Assembly: GCA_943333505.2 (NCBI GenBank)
Contig: CALQTN020000036.1
Coordinates: forward strand, 1 to 41,526
Direction: 5' to 3'
Source: Asaia bogorensis
Lineage (GTDB): Bacteria; Pseudomonadota; Alphaproteobacteria; Acetobacterales; Acetobacteraceae
DNA length: 41,526 bases
Made by a program: the position numbers and the translations under genes. Positions 31,603-41,344 of this stretch are shown here, piece by piece. Position 1 is the stretch's first letter, and every line of letters begins with the position of its first letter. The notes below the pieces were generated by a model that searched no databases, was not told the origin of the DNA, and saw nothing but the letters and a program-made list of their open reading frames with translations.

Positions 31603-32103
31603 ATGGCTGGCAGTGTCAACAAGGTGATTTTGGTCGGCAATCTGGGCAAGGACCCCGAAATCCGCTCGATGCAGGATGGTACCAAAATCGTGAGCTTCAA
31701 TCTCGCGACGTCCGAGACCTGGAATGACCGCGCCTCGGGTGAACGCAAGGAAAAAACCGAGTGGCATCGGGTGGTGGTTTTTAACGACCGGATTGGCGAT
31801 GTTGTTGAAAAATACTGTAAAAAAGGTGCAAAGGTCTATATCGAAGGCGCGCTGCAGACCCGCAAATGGACCGACCAGTCGGGGGCGGAGAAATATACCA
31901 CCGAGGTGGTGATCGGCCGCTTCAAAGGCGAACTGACCATGCTCGACACCCGCAATTCCGGTGAAGGCGGCGGCGGGGGCGACTATGCCCCGCGCGAACG
32001 CGCAGCCCCGGCCGCCCGTGCGCCGGCCGCGCGCGGCAGTGCGGCGCCGTCCTGGGACCAGCCCAAGCCGCGCGGCGATCTCGACGACGACATTCCCTTT
32101 TGA
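31603..32103 (+). CDS. ssb: Single-stranded DNA-binding protein
   Basis: SSB coats single-stranded DNA as a tetramer in replication, repair and recombination. The 166-residue product has the OB-fold starting MAGSVNKVILVGNLGKDPE and TEWHRVVVF. A Gly/Pro/Ala-rich linker (residues 120-155) follows and the tail ends in DDDIPF, the acidic tip that binds partner proteins. ATG 31603 matches the usual N-terminus; ATG 31597 would add two residues. gyrA follows 74 bases downstream, so the two may be cotranscribed. Confidence 0.97.
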   Translation: MAGSVNKVILVGNLGKDPEIRSMQDGTKIVSFNLATSETWNDRASGERKEKTEWHRVVVFNDRIGDVVEKYCKKGAKVYIEGALQTRKWTDQSGAEKYTTEVVIGRFKGELTMLDTRNSGEGGGGGDYAPRERAAPAARAPAARGSAAPSWDQPKPRGDLDDDIPF

Positions 32104-32177
32104 GCCGTGCCCATTCTGAGCGGTACCTTTCACAACGCCCGCAGCCTGACCCAAACAAAACCTGAATCGAGACCAAG

Positions 32178-35015
32178 TTGAGCGATACGCCCGAAGAACC
32201 GACCGTCGAAAATGGCGGCGTGCCTGCTGCGCCGATGCCTGGAGTGCCAGGGTCTCCGCCACCGTCGCAAACGGTTGTGCTGGAAGAGGAAATGCGGCGG
32301 TCGTACCTCGACTACGCCATGTCGGTCATTGTCAGCCGGGCGTTGCCGGATGCGCGCGACGGGCTGAAGCCGGTGCATCGCCGCATTCTGTTCGGGATGC
32401 ACGAATCGGGCTTTACCCACGACAAACCCTATCGCAAGGCCGCCCGCGTGGTTGGCGACGTGATGGGCAAGTATCATCCGCATGGCGACGCCAGCATTTA
32501 CGATGCGCTGGTGCGGATGGCGCAGTCGTTTTCGATGCGGGTGAAGTTGATCGACGGGCAGGGCAATTTCGGTTCGGTTGATGGCGATCCACCGGCGGCG
32601 ATGCGCTATACCGAGGCGCGTCTGGCGCGGTCTGCGTTTCATCTGATTGAGGATATTGATCGCGATACCGTTGATTTTCAACCAAATTATGACGAGTCGG
32701 AAAACGAACCCAAGGTTCTCCCGGCAACCTTCCCGAACCTGCTGATTAACGGTGCCGGCGGCATTGCTGTCGGCATGGCGACCAATATTCCGCCGCATAA
32801 TCCCGGCGAGATCATCGATGCGACGCTTGCGATCATCGCCAACCCGGAGATCACCCTCGACGAATTGCTCGCCATCGTCCCCGGCCCGGATTTCCCCACC
32901 GGCGGGATCATCATCGGGCGAGCCGGCATTCGCAGTGGCCTGGAAACCGGTCGTGGCAGCGTCATCATTCGCGCCCGTGCCGAGATCGAAAACATTCGCA
33001 AAGACCGAGAAGCCATTATTATTACAGAAATTCCCTATCAGGTGAATAAGTCCACCCTGATCGAGAAAATCGCCGATCTGGTGCGCGCCAAGCAGATCGA
33101 GGGCATTTCCGAAATGCGTGACGAGAGCGATCGCTCCGGCATGCGCATCGTGATCGAGCTTAAGCGCGACGCGACCGGCGACGTGGTGCTGAACCAGCTC
33201 TACCGCTTCACCCAGCTGCAAACCAGCTTCGGCATGAACATGCTGGCGCTGGATAACGGCATGCCGCGCATGATGGGGCTGAAGGACGCGCTGTCGGTCT
33301 TCATCCGTTTCCGCGAGGAGGTTATTCTCCGCCGCAGCCGCTTCGACCTGAAAAAGGCGCGGGAACGCGCGCATACCCTGGTCGGGCTCGCCATTGCGGT
33401 CGCCAATATTGATGAGGTGATTGCCACCATCCGCGCCAGCCCCGATGCGGCCTCCGCACGCGCGGCGCTGATGGGTCGTGACTGGCCGGCCGACGCGGTG
33501 CTGGCGCTGCTGGCGCTGATCGAGGATGAGCGCAATATCATCACCGAGGCCAACACTGTCCGCCTGACCGAAGAACAGGCCCGGGCGATCCTGGATATCC
33601 GCCTGCAACGCCTGACCGGACTCGAACGGGAACGGATTGACGGCGAGATGGCAGAAGTTGCCGCCAAGATCGCTGATTTGCTGGATATTCTCAGCAGTCG
33701 GCCACGCCGCATGGAGGTCATGCAGAACGAGCTGATCGCGGTGCGCGCCGAAATCGCCTCGCCGCGGATGACCGAGATATCCGACAGCCTCGCCGACCAG
33801 GACGATGAAAGCCTGATCGAGCCAGGCCGCATGGTGGTGACCATCACCCGCGACGGCTTCATCAAACGCACGCCGCTGGAAACCTTCCGCCAGCAGAATC
33901 GCGGCGGTCGCGGGCGGTCTGCCGCCTCGACTCGCGGCGACGACGTGGTGACCCGCAGCTTCAACGGCCACACCCATCAATGGGTGCTGTTCTTCTCCTC
34001 CGGCGGCAAGGCGTTCCGCCAGAAGGTCTGGAAGTTGCCGGAAGGCGGCCCGACAGGAAAGGGCAGGGCGCTGGTCAATCTGCTGCCGGAACTCGGCTCG
34101 GACACCATCACCACCGTGCTGCCGCTGCCACATGACGAGACGCTGTGGGACAGCCTGCATCTGGTTTTCGCCACCCGCCTCGGCAATGTCCGACGCAACC
34201 GGCTGTCGGATTTCCGCAACGTGCGGGCCGCCGGGCTGATCGCGATGAAACTGGATGAGGGCGACAGCCTGATCGGAGTCGCTACTCTGCACGAAGGTGA
34301 TGACGTGCTGCTGGCCACCGCCAAAGGCCGCGCCATCCGCTTCCAGGCCACCGACGACGTGCTGCGCCTGTTCTCCGGTCGCGACAGTTCCGGTGTGCGC
34401 GGCATCAAGCTCGCGGTCGGCAAACACCCGGATGAGGTCATCAGCCTGTCCGTGCTGAACCATGTCGACGCGAGTAATGACGAGCGGGCAAGCTACCTCA
34501 AACATGCCTCGGCCAAGCGCCGGGCGGGCGATGAAGAAGCTGAAGCTGTGGTCGTCGATCCCGATGAGGACGCCGCCCAGGACGTCGCCTTGTCGCCGGA
34601 ACGCATCGCGGAACTGGAACTCAACGAGGAATTCCTGCTCACGGTGACCAATAGTGGCTTCGGCAAGCGCAGCTCGGCCTATGAATACCGCACCAGCGGG
34701 CGTGGCGGGCTTGGAATTGTCGGGATTACCCTTACCGCCCGTACCGGCACCTCGGTCGCCGGCACTTTCACGGTGCGGGCCGGCGATGGCGTGATGCTGG
34801 TCACCGACGCCGGCCGCCTGATCCGTCTGCCGGCCGACCAGGTGCGCATCACCGGCCGATCCTCGATGGGCGTGACGCTGTTCCGCCTCGACAAGGACGA
34901 ACGGGTCACGGCGCTGTTTACCGTGCTTGAAGACGATACTGCTGACGATGCCACAGCGCCGGATGAACCGGGCGTGGCCGATAACACCCCGGGTGAGGAA
35001 CCAAACGATGCCTGA
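32178..35015 (+). CDS. gyrA: DNA gyrase subunit A
   Basis: GyrA is the DNA-cleaving subunit of gyrase, which introduces negative supercoils using ATP with GyrB. The 945-residue product is slightly longer than E. coli's (875). The catalytic tyrosine is Tyr144 ([10 protein letters not shown]). The C-terminal wrapping domain contains the GyrA box QNRGGRG near residue 575. In the quinolone-resistance region the Ser83-equivalent is Ala105 ([10 protein letters not shown]) while the Asp is kept. An insert rich in acidic residues lies near 775-805, and the last 25 residues are acidic. Translation starts at TTG 32178, since ATG codons further in would cut the family N-terminus. coaD overlaps its 3' end by 8 bases. 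Confidence 0.97.
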   Translation: MSDTPEEPTVENGGVPAAPMPGVPGSPPPSQTVVLEEEMRRSYLDYAMSVIVSRALPDARDGLKPVHRRILFGMHESGFTHDKPYRKAARVVGDVMGKYHPHGDASIYDALVRMAQSFSMRVKLIDGQGNFGSVDGDPPAAMRYTEARLARSAFHLIEDIDRDTVDFQPNYDESENEPKVLPATFPNLLINGAGGIAVGMATNIPPHNPGEIIDATLAIIANPEITLDELLAIVPGPDFPTGGIIIGRAGIRSGLETGRGSVIIRARAEIENIRKDREAIIITEIPYQVNKSTLIEKIADLVRAKQIEGISEMRDESDRSGMRIVIELKRDATGDVVLNQLYRFTQLQTSFGMNMLALDNGMPRMMGLKDALSVFIRFREEVILRRSRFDLKKARERAHTLVGLAIAVANIDEVIATIRASPDAASARAALMGRDWPADAVLALLALIEDERNIITEANTVRLTEEQARAILDIRLQRLTGLERERIDGEMAEVAAKIADLLDILSSRPRRMEVMQNELIAVRAEIASPRMTEISDSLADQDDESLIEPGRMVVTITRDGFIKRTPLETFRQQNRGGRGRSAASTRGDDVVTRSFNGHTHQWVLFFSSGGKAFRQKVWKLPEGGPTGKGRALVNLLPELGSDTITTVLPLPHDETLWDSLHLVFATRLGNVRRNRLSDFRNVRAAGLIAMKLDEGDSLIGVATLHEGDDVLLATAKGRAIRFQATDDVLRLFSGRDSSGVRGIKLAVGKHPDEVISLSVLNHVDASNDERASYLKHASAKRRAGDEEAEAVVVDPDEDAAQDVALSPERIAELELNEEFLLTVTNSGFGKRSSAYEYRTSGRGGLGIVGITLTARTGTSVAGTFTVRAGDGVMLVTDAGRLIRLPADQVRITGRSSMGVTLFRLDKDERVTALFTVLEDDTADDATAPDEPGVADNTPGEEPNDA

Positions 35016-35526
35016 ACAGCGTGCAGAACGGATCGGGCTTTATCCCGGAACGTTTGACCCGATCCATAACGGCCATCTCGACATTATTTCCCGCGGGGCG
35101 CGGCTGGTGGATCGGCTGATCGTCGGCGTCGGGATCAATGTCGGCAAGGCGCCGCTGTTTCCGGTTGACGAGCGTGTGGCCCTGGTGACCGAGGAATGCG
35201 CCGCGATTGCGGCCGCCACCGGCACCACCATCGAAGTGCGCAGCTTTGATGGCCTGCTGGTGCATTTCGCGCAAAAGATCGGCGCCAGGATGATCCTGCG
35301 CGGCCTGCGCGCGGTGACCGATTTTGACTACGAATTCCAGATGGCCGGCATGAACTCCCGACTCGCGCGCAACATCGAGACCACCTTTCTGATGGCGAGT
35401 GAACATCACCAGTTCATCTCCTCGCGCTTCGTCAAGGAAGTGGCGCTGATGGGCGGCGATATCATATCGTTCGTGTCGCCGCTGACCTTTGACCGCACCA
35501 TGGCCAAGGTGCGCGCGGGCAGCTAG
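35008..35526 (+). CDS. coaD: Phosphopantetheine adenylyltransferase
   Basis: CoaD transfers AMP from ATP to 4'-phosphopantetheine, giving dephospho-CoA. The product is 172 residues, the family norm. The nucleotidyltransferase motif [12 protein letters not shown] spans residues 15-26 (His20 and His23), and [14 protein letters not shown] is the second signature. GAGGAA precedes ATG 35008 at good spacing. The gene overlaps gyrA by 8 bases and is probably cotranscribed with it and with the cyclophilin gene. Confidence 0.96.
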   Translation: MPEQRAERIGLYPGTFDPIHNGHLDIISRGARLVDRLIVGVGINVGKAPLFPVDERVALVTEECAAIAAATGTTIEVRSFDGLLVHFAQKIGARMILRGLRAVTDFDYEFQMAGMNSRLARNIETTFLMASEHHQFISSRFVKEVALMGGDIISFVSPLTFDRTMAKVRAGS

Positions 35527-35559
35527 AAGCCCCTCCACACCCACTGCGGAGCTTATCCG

Positions 35560-36120
35560 ATGCAGCGACGCCATGCTTTGACCGCCTTCCTCGCCACCAC
35601 AATTCTGGGAACTACCATGACCACTGCTGATGCTGCCGGCCCCGATCTGGAAAACACGCTGTACATGGACCTGAAAGACGGTCGCGTGGTCATCCAGCTC
35701 TTTTCCGATATCGCCCCGAACCACGTCGCCCGCGTGAAGCTGCTGGCGCGCAAGGGCTTCTATGACGGCATCGTGTTCCATCGCGTCATCGAAGGCTTCA
35801 TGGCCCAGGGCGGCGACCCGACCGGCACTGGCACCGGTGGCAGCGGCTTGGGCAATGTGAAGGCCGAATTCACCAAGACCCGCCACTTCCTGCGCGGCAC
35901 CGTTGGTGCGGCCCGTTCGGCAAGCCCTGACAGTGCCGACAGCCAGTTCTACATCATGTTCGCCCCCGCGCCCCATCTCGATGGCCAATACACCATCTGG
36001 GGCCAGGTGACGTCGGGCATGGAGGCCATCGACAAGATCAAACGCGGCAGCGGCGGCGGTGGGACGGTTTCCAATCCTGACAAGATCATCCGCGTGCAAG
36101 TCGCCGCCGACGCGAAGTAG
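35560..36120 (+). CDS. Peptidyl-prolyl cis-trans isomerase, cyclophilin type, exported
   Basis: A 186-residue cyclophilin. The N-terminus (MQRRHALTAFLATTILGTTMTTADA) is a signal peptide, so the protein acts in the periplasm on folding outer-membrane or secreted proteins. The catalytic core has FYDGIVFHRVIEGFMAQGGDPTGTGTGG (the FHR arginine) and DSQFYIMFAPAPHLDGQYTIWGQV. Ribosome site CGGAG precedes the ATG. A 10-bp hairpin downstream (36153-36182) may end the transcript. Confidence 0.93.
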   Translation: MQRRHALTAFLATTILGTTMTTADAAGPDLENTLYMDLKDGRVVIQLFSDIAPNHVARVKLLARKGFYDGIVFHRVIEGFMAQGGDPTGTGTGGSGLGNVKAEFTKTRHFLRGTVGAARSASPDSADSQFYIMFAPAPHLDGQYTIWGQVTSGMEAIDKIKRGSGGGGTVSNPDKIIRVQVAADAK

Positions 36121-36152
36121 GTCTGCCCCGCCTTTCCAAGACTTGACGTGAC

Positions 36153-36182
36153 CGGCGCGCTGTCGTTCAAGGCAGCGCGCCG
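36153..36182 (+). terminator. Possible terminator after the cyclophilin gene
   Basis: A 10-bp GC-rich stem (arms 36153-36162 and 36173-36182) with a 10-base loop lies 33 bases after the stop. No T-run follows. It also sits 30 bases before tRNA-Lys. Confidence 0.45.
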
Positions 36183-36211
36183 ATACTTGCTACGGCAAGC
36201 GACGACACGGC

Positions 36212-36287
36212 GAGCGCGTAGCTCAGTTGGTAGAGCACCGGACTTTTAATCTGGTGGTCGTGGGTTCGAGTCCCACCGCGCTCACCA
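36212..36287 (+). tRNA. tRNA-Lys (anticodon TTT)
   Basis: A full cloverleaf. The acceptor stem is 36212-36218 with 36277-36283, discriminator A36284 and encoded CCA at 36285-36287. The anticodon stem is 36238-36242/36250-36254 with TTT at 36245-36247. The D arm TAGCTCAGTTGGTAGAGCA and T arm GGGTTCGAGTCCC are standard. Confidence 0.97.
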
Positions 36288-36365
36288 CTTTTTCACGCTT
36301 TGTCCGCTTGTGTTTGAACTGACCATGTCGCTATCGTTGCTTTCAATTTACGAAGAGCAACGCCA

Positions 36366-36749
36366 ATGCGTAAAGTTGTCGTTTTGATGCTGGGGCTGAT
36401 GGTCGCGGGATGCGCGCAGCCGGCGCCCGATTTGGTGCGGGACGTCCATGGCGCCGCTGCGCGGGGGACACTTCCACCCGAGGTTCCGAAAGATCAGCAG
36501 GTGCGTTACAGTGACGCGGTATGGAAGCAGGCTGTGACGGCTTGCGTTTCTACAGTGGGCACATCGACGCAGGTTATGTCCGGCGAGGAGGTTGGTCGGT
36601 TCTGTGCATGCGGAATCGACTTGTTTCAGACCCGCGTTTCGGCGACCAAGTCTCTCCAAGCGGTTATGAACCTGCAACCTGGAACATCACTATCGCCCCG
36701 CGACCTGCCGGAGTCGGGCCCCATCGCTGTCGCCTGCTGGCCAAAATAA
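36366..36749 (+). CDS. Small lipoprotein, hypothetical
   Basis: A 127-residue protein with a lipoprotein signal peptide: MRKVVVLMLGLMVAGC, lipobox VAGC with Cys16 as lipidation site. The mature part has several cysteines (residues 60, 80, 82 and 124) that could form disulfides, and FCACGIDLFQTRVS near residue 79. It would be anchored in the outer or inner membrane facing the periplasm. No family is recognised. It is isolated, between tRNA-Lys and a repeat region. Confidence 0.78.
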   Translation: MRKVVVLMLGLMVAGCAQPAPDLVRDVHGAAARGTLPPEVPKDQQVRYSDAVWKQAVTACVSTVGTSTQVMSGEEVGRFCACGIDLFQTRVSATKSLQAVMNLQPGTSLSPRDLPESGPIAVACWPK

Positions 36750-36855
36750 TACGGTAGGGTGTGCGTTCATCCGGGCTTGTCTGGCGAAACGCTGCCGGGT
36801 TGAGCACCGCCCGCCGGATCACGGACCGATCGATAGCGGATTGCCTCGACGCCCG

Positions 36856-36899
36856 TTAGAGCATGATGACCGCTGATAGGCGCGGTCACCATGCTCTAA
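36856..36899. repeat. Palindromic repeat, family A copy 2
   Basis: 18-base arms at 36856-36873 and 36882-36899 with one mismatch around the loop TGATAGGC, the same loop as the copy at 11132-11173. The stem differs from that copy by a compensated G-C to A-T change, so the fold is conserved. Confidence 0.75.
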
Positions 36900-36912
36900 C
36901 TCTTCGGTTGGT

Positions 36913-36961
36913 CGCGTGATTCAGACCTCCGTGTGATTCCACCTACGGTCATCACGCTCTA
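36913..36961. repeat. Palindromic repeat, related longer variant, degenerate
   Basis: The right side CGGTCATCACGCTCTA (36946-36961) equals the family-A right arm nearly base for base. The left side begins GCGTGAT (36914-36920), which pairs with its ATCACGC, but the middle is different and longer. It is either a second member or one that lost its left arm. The rest of 36750-37236 shows no gene that I can support. Confidence 0.55.
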
Positions 36962-37236
36962 GCCGCGCGACGTCCGCCAGTCATGGCAAGGGGCATACTT
37001 CGTCACATGGGTCCAATCCGCTGCGTTCTGATCCAAACGCGGCTCGGTCAGATCGAACGACAGGCTCAGTCTCCTGAAATAAATCGAGATTTATAGATCA
37101 TGAGAAAAATGCGCCAAGCGACTTCTCACTGCAAGGCAAATGCGTCAGGGCAATATCAGGTTATCGCTCCCACCGATTTGGCGCCACCACCATAACGCGA
37201 TACGGTAGCCGCATTACTATCGTCCAAGGAAACAAC

Positions 37237-38097
37237 ATGACCGCCCCAGAAAAACTGCGCGCCCTGATGCAAGAACCTGGCATGATCACCATGCCGGCCA
37301 TTTGGGATGGCCTCAGTGCCAAACTCGCCGCCGGCGCCGGCTTCAAGACCGCCTTTCTGTCCGGATCATGCGTCGCCGCCGCCCGCCTCGGCGGCCCCGA
37401 TCTCGACCTTGTCTCGTTTGCCGAAATGTTTGACAGCTTCAACATGGTCCGCGGTGCTGCGCCCGATACGCTGGTGCTGGCCGATTGCGACCATGGCTAT
37501 GGCAACCCGATGAACGTTCAGCGCACCGTGCGTGCCTATGGCCGCGCAGGTGCGGCCGCGGTGCTGATCGAAGACAAAATCACCCCGCGCGCCCTGCAAT
37601 CGGCCGGCAAGCCCTGCATCCCGCGCGAAGAAGCCCGGATGAAGATCCGCGCCGCCATCGCGGCCGCCAAGGACTCCGGCATTCTGGTGCTCGCCCGCAC
37701 CGATTGCCGCCCGACCGCCGGCATCGATGAAGCCGTTGCCCGCATCGAAATGTATGTCGAGGAAGGTGCCGACATCCTGTTCCTCGATTCGCCCGACGGC
37801 CCCGAGGAAATCAAGCGCGCCATCGCCGCCGCCCAAGGCCGGCCGTCCTTCAACGTGGTGCAGTCGCTCGGCCGCGACAATCCGCCGAGTGCCGCCGAAG
37901 CTGCCGCCATGGGCTTCAAGATCGGCACCTATCCGCCGACCATGCTGTCGCCCGCAATCGCCGGCATGAAGGCGGGGCTTGCCGCGATGCTGGCCGGCCA
38001 GGCAACCGCGGTGGGCGCGCTGTCGGCGGCCGATCATCGTGCGACGCTGGGCTATGGTGACTACGACATCGCTGCCAAGCCCTATATTGTCGGCTAG
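37237..38097 (+). CDS. Isocitrate lyase / PEP mutase family protein
   Basis: A 286-residue TIM-barrel enzyme of the isocitrate lyase/PEP mutase superfamily. LADCDHGYGNPMNVQRTVRAYGRAGAAAVLIEDK carries the metal-binding Asp (DxD) and the Glu-Asp pair. ARTDCRPTAGIDEAVARIEMYVEEGADILFLDSP follows as in oxaloacetate decarboxylases and 2-methylisocitrate lyases. The KKCGH motif of true isocitrate lyase is missing, so it is not one. A carboxy-lyase or C-C bond lyase of short acids is likely. AAGGAA precedes the ATG. Confidence 0.87.
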   Translation: MTAPEKLRALMQEPGMITMPAIWDGLSAKLAAGAGFKTAFLSGSCVAAARLGGPDLDLVSFAEMFDSFNMVRGAAPDTLVLADCDHGYGNPMNVQRTVRAYGRAGAAAVLIEDKITPRALQSAGKPCIPREEARMKIRAAIAAAKDSGILVLARTDCRPTAGIDEAVARIEMYVEEGADILFLDSPDGPEEIKRAIAAAQGRPSFNVVQSLGRDNPPSAAEAAAMGFKIGTYPPTMLSPAIAGMKAGLAAMLAGQATAVGALSAADHRATLGYGDYDIAAKPYIVG

Positions 38098-38107
38098 GTA
38101 GACCGAA

Positions 38108-38134
38108 CCCCAACGCCCGGGTCGGGCGTTGGGG
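38108..38134 (+). terminator. Terminator hairpin after the ICL/PEP mutase gene
   Basis: A perfect 12-bp stem (38108-38119 and 38123-38134) with a 3-base loop lies 11 bases after the stop. There is no long T-run, so it is terminator-like by shape only. Confidence 0.55.
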
Positions 38135-38186
38135 ATTGGTCAATCAAAGTAAAACGGCAAATGCCGATGCTGGGCTCACGGGACTT

Positions 38187-38220
38187 ATCGATGGGTTTTT
38201 GGTCTCGCGCGCCCATCGAT
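38187..38220 (-). terminator. Possible terminator hairpin of the PcaD-like gene
   Basis: Perfect 9-bp arms (ATCGATGGG at 38187-38195 and its complement at 38212-38220) enclose a 16-base loop, 92 bases beyond the stop of the minus-strand gene. The large loop and distance make it weak. Confidence 0.3.
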
Positions 38221-38312
38221 GCGCAACTCCGTCTCAGTTCTACCGATTCCTTGCCTGCGGAAGTGGCTCAGGAAGCGTGCAAATTGTGCATGGGAGAATT
38301 GTGAAGCGCTGA

Positions 38313-39110
38313 TCAAGTCACATCGGAGAGCCAGGCCATCAGCCACGGCGTGAAGGCCGCCTCGGCATCCCAATTGAGCAAATGCCGCGCCCCGGGCATC
38401 ACGGTGAGCGAGGCATGTGGAATGCCGGCGAGAATGCGCTCGGCGTCCTCGACGGTGGTGCCGGGATCTTCCTCGCCGGCAACGATGGCAATCGGGCGTG
38501 GGAAATTTGCCAGTTGGCCGCACACATCCAGCCCGCCAATGGCGTGGCAGCAGCCGATATAGCCTTCGAGCGGTGTCGCCAGGATCATCTCGCGGATCAG
38601 TGCCAGCCCGGTCGGATTGGCGCGGCGGAAGCGACGGGTGAGCCAGCGTTCCAGCATCGGGCCTTCGACATCGCGGAAATCACCGGCGCCCCGCGCTTCG
38701 TCGGCGCGTTTGGCCCAGGCGGCAGCGGTTCCGAATGGCGGCGCGCAGGTGGTGGCGACCAGCGCCGCGCTCGCCACCAGATCGGGCCGGCGCACCGCCA
38801 GCATCTGCGCGGTCATCCCGCCGAGCGACAGCCCGACAATATGGGCGGACGCAAATCCCAATCCATCGAGCAGCCCGGCCAGATCATCAGCCAGCATGGC
38901 AACGCTGTAGGGCGCCGGTGTTGCGGGCGATGCGCCATGGCCGCGCGTGTCATAGCGCAGCACCTGATATTGCCCGGCCAGCAGAGCGGCCTGCGGCTGC
39001 CACATGCGCAGATCGGTCGAGAGCGAGTTCGACAGCACCACCAAAGGCGCACCCGCCTTGCCATCAAGCACATAATTCAGGCTGGTACCGTTCACCGCGA
39101 TCACAGGCAT
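38313..39110 (-). CDS. Alpha/beta hydrolase, 3-oxoadipate enol-lactonase (PcaD)-like
   Basis: A 265-residue alpha/beta hydrolase. The nucleophile Ser95 lies in GLSLGGM, the acid is in EEDPGT and the His in ARHLLNWD. Wording such as PLVVLSNSLSTDLRMWQPQ and RYDTRGHGAS is typical of the PcaD enol-lactonases of the beta-ketoadipate pathway. No other pca genes lie nearby, so PcaD is a similarity-based label. It is divergent from the dioxygenase gene by 79 bases, and the two may act in one pathway. Confidence 0.8.
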   Translation of the reverse strand: MPVIAVNGTSLNYVLDGKAGAPLVVLSNSLSTDLRMWQPQAALLAGQYQVLRYDTRGHGASPATPAPYSVAMLADDLAGLLDGLGFASAHIVGLSLGGMTAQMLAVRRPDLVASAALVATTCAPPFGTAAAWAKRADEARGAGDFRDVEGPMLERWLTRRFRRANPTGLALIREMILATPLEGYIGCCHAIGGLDVCGQLANFPRPIAIVAGEEDPGTTVEDAERILAGIPHASLTVMPGARHLLNWDAEAAFTPWLMAWLSDVT

Positions 39111-39189
39111 GGTTGGTCCTCTGCAAAATTAGGGCTTTTCCCGCCCCGATACTCGGCACAAGATCACCGAAATGCCGCCAGAGGAAGCC

Positions 39190-40065
39190 ATGCAAATTAC
39201 CCCGATCCATCCCGTATTCGTCGCACGCTGTGAAGGTGTCGATTTTCGTCGTCCGCTTAGTGCCGCCGAGGTCGCCGGGATTGACGCCGCGATGAACCAG
39301 CATGCTGTGCTGGTATTCCCCGGCCAGTTCATCGACGACGACCAGCAAAAGGCGTTTGCGCGCAATTTCGGTAAGCTCGAACTTGCCACTGGCAATATCC
39401 AGACCAGCGACCAGCGCCGACTCGATATGGAAATGGCCGATATTTCCAATGTCGATAAGGACAACAAGCTGTTCGCCCGCGATGACCGGCGGCGGATGTT
39501 CAATCTCGGCAATAATCTCTGGCATTCCGACAGCAGCTTCAAGCCGACGCCGGCAAAGTATTCCGGCCTGTCCGCGCGTGCCATTCCCAAAGCCGGCGGC
39601 GACACCCAGTTCGCCGATATGCGGGCCGCCTATGACGATCTGCCCAATGACGATAAGGCGCTGATCGCCGACATGGTCACCCATCATTCGCTGATCTATT
39701 CGCGTGGCCTACTCGGGTTTGGCGCGTTTTCCGAACAGGAAAAGCTCAACTTCGCCCCGGTGCGCCAGCGCCTGGTGCGACGCAATGCAGTGACCGGCCG
39801 CAAATCGATCTTCCTGTCGAGCCATATTGGCGAAATCGAGGGCATGCCGCGCCCGGAAGCGATGTCGCTGATCCGCGATCTGGTCGAACACGCCACCCAG
39901 CCAAAATACGTCTACACTCATCGCTGGACGCTCGGCGATCTGGTGCTGTGGGATAATCGCCAGACCATGCATCGCGCCCGGCGCTACAACGACACCGGAG
40001 AGGTGCGTGACATGCGGCGCACAACCGTGGAAGATGTTGCACCTACGCTGGCGCAGGCTGCGTAA
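39190..40065 (+). CDS. TauD/TfdA-family 2-oxoglutarate-dependent dioxygenase
   Basis: A 291-residue Fe(II)/2-oxoglutarate dioxygenase. The metal ligands are His112 and Asp114 (LWHSDSSF) and His261 (MHRARRY), followed by Arg residues that bind 2-oxoglutarate. The segment YVYTHRWTLGDLVLWDNRQTMH is typical of the 2,4-D / taurine group. GAGGAAG precedes ATG 39190, which is preferred over an upstream frame start at 39172. An ABC binding-protein gene follows 27 bases downstream, suggesting oxidation of an imported substrate. Confidence 0.9.
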   Translation: MQITPIHPVFVARCEGVDFRRPLSAAEVAGIDAAMNQHAVLVFPGQFIDDDQQKAFARNFGKLELATGNIQTSDQRRLDMEMADISNVDKDNKLFARDDRRRMFNLGNNLWHSDSSFKPTPAKYSGLSARAIPKAGGDTQFADMRAAYDDLPNDDKALIADMVTHHSLIYSRGLLGFGAFSEQEKLNFAPVRQRLVRRNAVTGRKSIFLSSHIGEIEGMPRPEAMSLIRDLVEHATQPKYVYTHRWTLGDLVLWDNRQTMHRARRYNDTGEVRDMRRTTVEDVAPTLAQAA

Positions 40066-40092
40066 AAGAATATTAAGGGAAGGAAACCAACA

Positions 40093-41319
40093 ATGTCGCT
40101 CTCTCGTCGCGTGCTCCTCGGCACTGCCGCCGCATCCACATTCGCTACCGTGCGCTCCGCCAAAGCCCAGCGGGTCAAAATCAAACTCGGCGTGCTCAAC
40201 GATATGTCTGGCCCGTACGCCGATGATGGCGGCCCGGTCAGCCTCGCCTGCACCCGTCAGGCAGTGCAGGAATTCGGCGACAAGGGCTTTGATGTTGAGG
40301 TCGTGTTCGGCGACCACCAGAACAAACCGGATGTCGGGTCGAGCATTGCGCGCCAATGGTTCGACCAGGACGGGGTGGATGCGATTGTCGACGTGCCGAC
40401 ATCGTCGGTCGCGCTCGCGGTCAACACTGTCTGCCGTGAAAAGAACAAGGTGTTCCTCAATTCCGGGGCCGCAACCACCGATCTCACCGGCGTGCAGTGC
40501 ACACCAAATACCATCCATTGGACCTATGACACGTACATGCTGGCCAACTCCACCGCCGGCGCGATGGTCAAGGCAGGTGGCGACAGCTGGTATTTCATCA
40601 CGGCTGACTACGTGTTCGGTCAGCAGTTGGAACGCGACTCGTCGGCATTTGTGAACGCTGCTGGCGGCAAAGTGCTCGGCACACGGCGCTACCCGTTCCC
40701 CGACACCACCGATTTCTCCTCCTTCCTGGTCCAGGCGCAGGCCTCGGGCGCGAAAGTTCTCGGCCTCGCCAATGCCGGCAACGACACGATCAACGCGATC
40801 AAGCAGGCGGCGGAATTCGGCCTGACGAAAACCATGAAAATCGCCATGATGCTGGGCAGCATCCGCACCGTGCACGCGCTCGGGCTCGATGCCGCGCAAG
40901 GGCTGATTTTCAGCGAAAGCTTCTTCTGGGACCTCAACGAACGCACCCGGGCCTTTACCAACCGGGTCAAAACCCGGCTGACCAAGTCGAACCAGTGGAT
41001 CACCATGACGCCGGCTGGCTGCTATGGCGCGACCTTTCACTACCTGAAGGCGGTCGCTGCGATGGGGGCCGGGGCGGCGAAGGCGAATGGGGCGGCCGCA
41101 GTTGCCCAGATGAAGAAGATGCCGACCGATGACGATGCCTTCGGTCCTGGCATGATCCGTGAGGACGGCCGCAAGCTGCACCCGGTTTACCTGTTCCAAA
41201 CCAAGACCCGGGCCGAGAGCACGGGCGGCTGGGATTTGGTGAAGGTGATCGCCACCACCCCGGGGGACCAAGCGTTCAAGTCGATCAAGGATGGCGGCTG
41301 CCCGCTGATCAAGGCTTAA
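40093..41319 (+). CDS. ABC transporter substrate-binding protein, branched-chain amino acid type (Peripla_BP_6)
   Basis: A 408-residue periplasmic binding protein. The N-terminus SRRVLLGTAAASTFATVRSAKAQ is a twin-arginine (Tat) signal. The mature start VKIKLGVLNDMSGPYADDGGP is the standard LivJ-type opening, and GGDSWYFITADYVFGQQLERDSS and GTRRYPFPDTTDFSSFLVQAQ follow. It likely binds an amide- or carboxyl-bearing solute. No permease genes are present within the window. Three hairpins follow the stop. Confidence 0.92.
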   Translation: MSLSRRVLLGTAAASTFATVRSAKAQRVKIKLGVLNDMSGPYADDGGPVSLACTRQAVQEFGDKGFDVEVVFGDHQNKPDVGSSIARQWFDQDGVDAIVDVPTSSVALAVNTVCREKNKVFLNSGAATTDLTGVQCTPNTIHWTYDTYMLANSTAGAMVKAGGDSWYFITADYVFGQQLERDSSAFVNAAGGKVLGTRRYPFPDTTDFSSFLVQAQASGAKVLGLANAGNDTINAIKQAAEFGLTKTMKIAMMLGSIRTVHALGLDAAQGLIFSESFFWDLNERTRAFTNRVKTRLTKSNQWITMTPAGCYGATFHYLKAVAAMGAGAAKANGAAAVAQMKKMPTDDDAFGPGMIREDGRKLHPVYLFQTKTRAESTGGWDLVKVIATTPGDQAFKSIKDGGCPLIKA

Positions 41320-41344
41320 GGGAGGCCGGACGCGGCTTCGTTGT

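Noticed and set aside
32130-34505. 791-codon minus-strand frame opposite gyrA
   Set aside because: Exactly antisense to the gyrA core, with no recognisable domain. It results from third-position G/C bias.
39709-41271. 520-codon minus-strand frame opposite the dioxygenase and binding-protein genes
   Set aside because: Spans two clear plus-strand genes and the gap between them, with no protein-like motifs.
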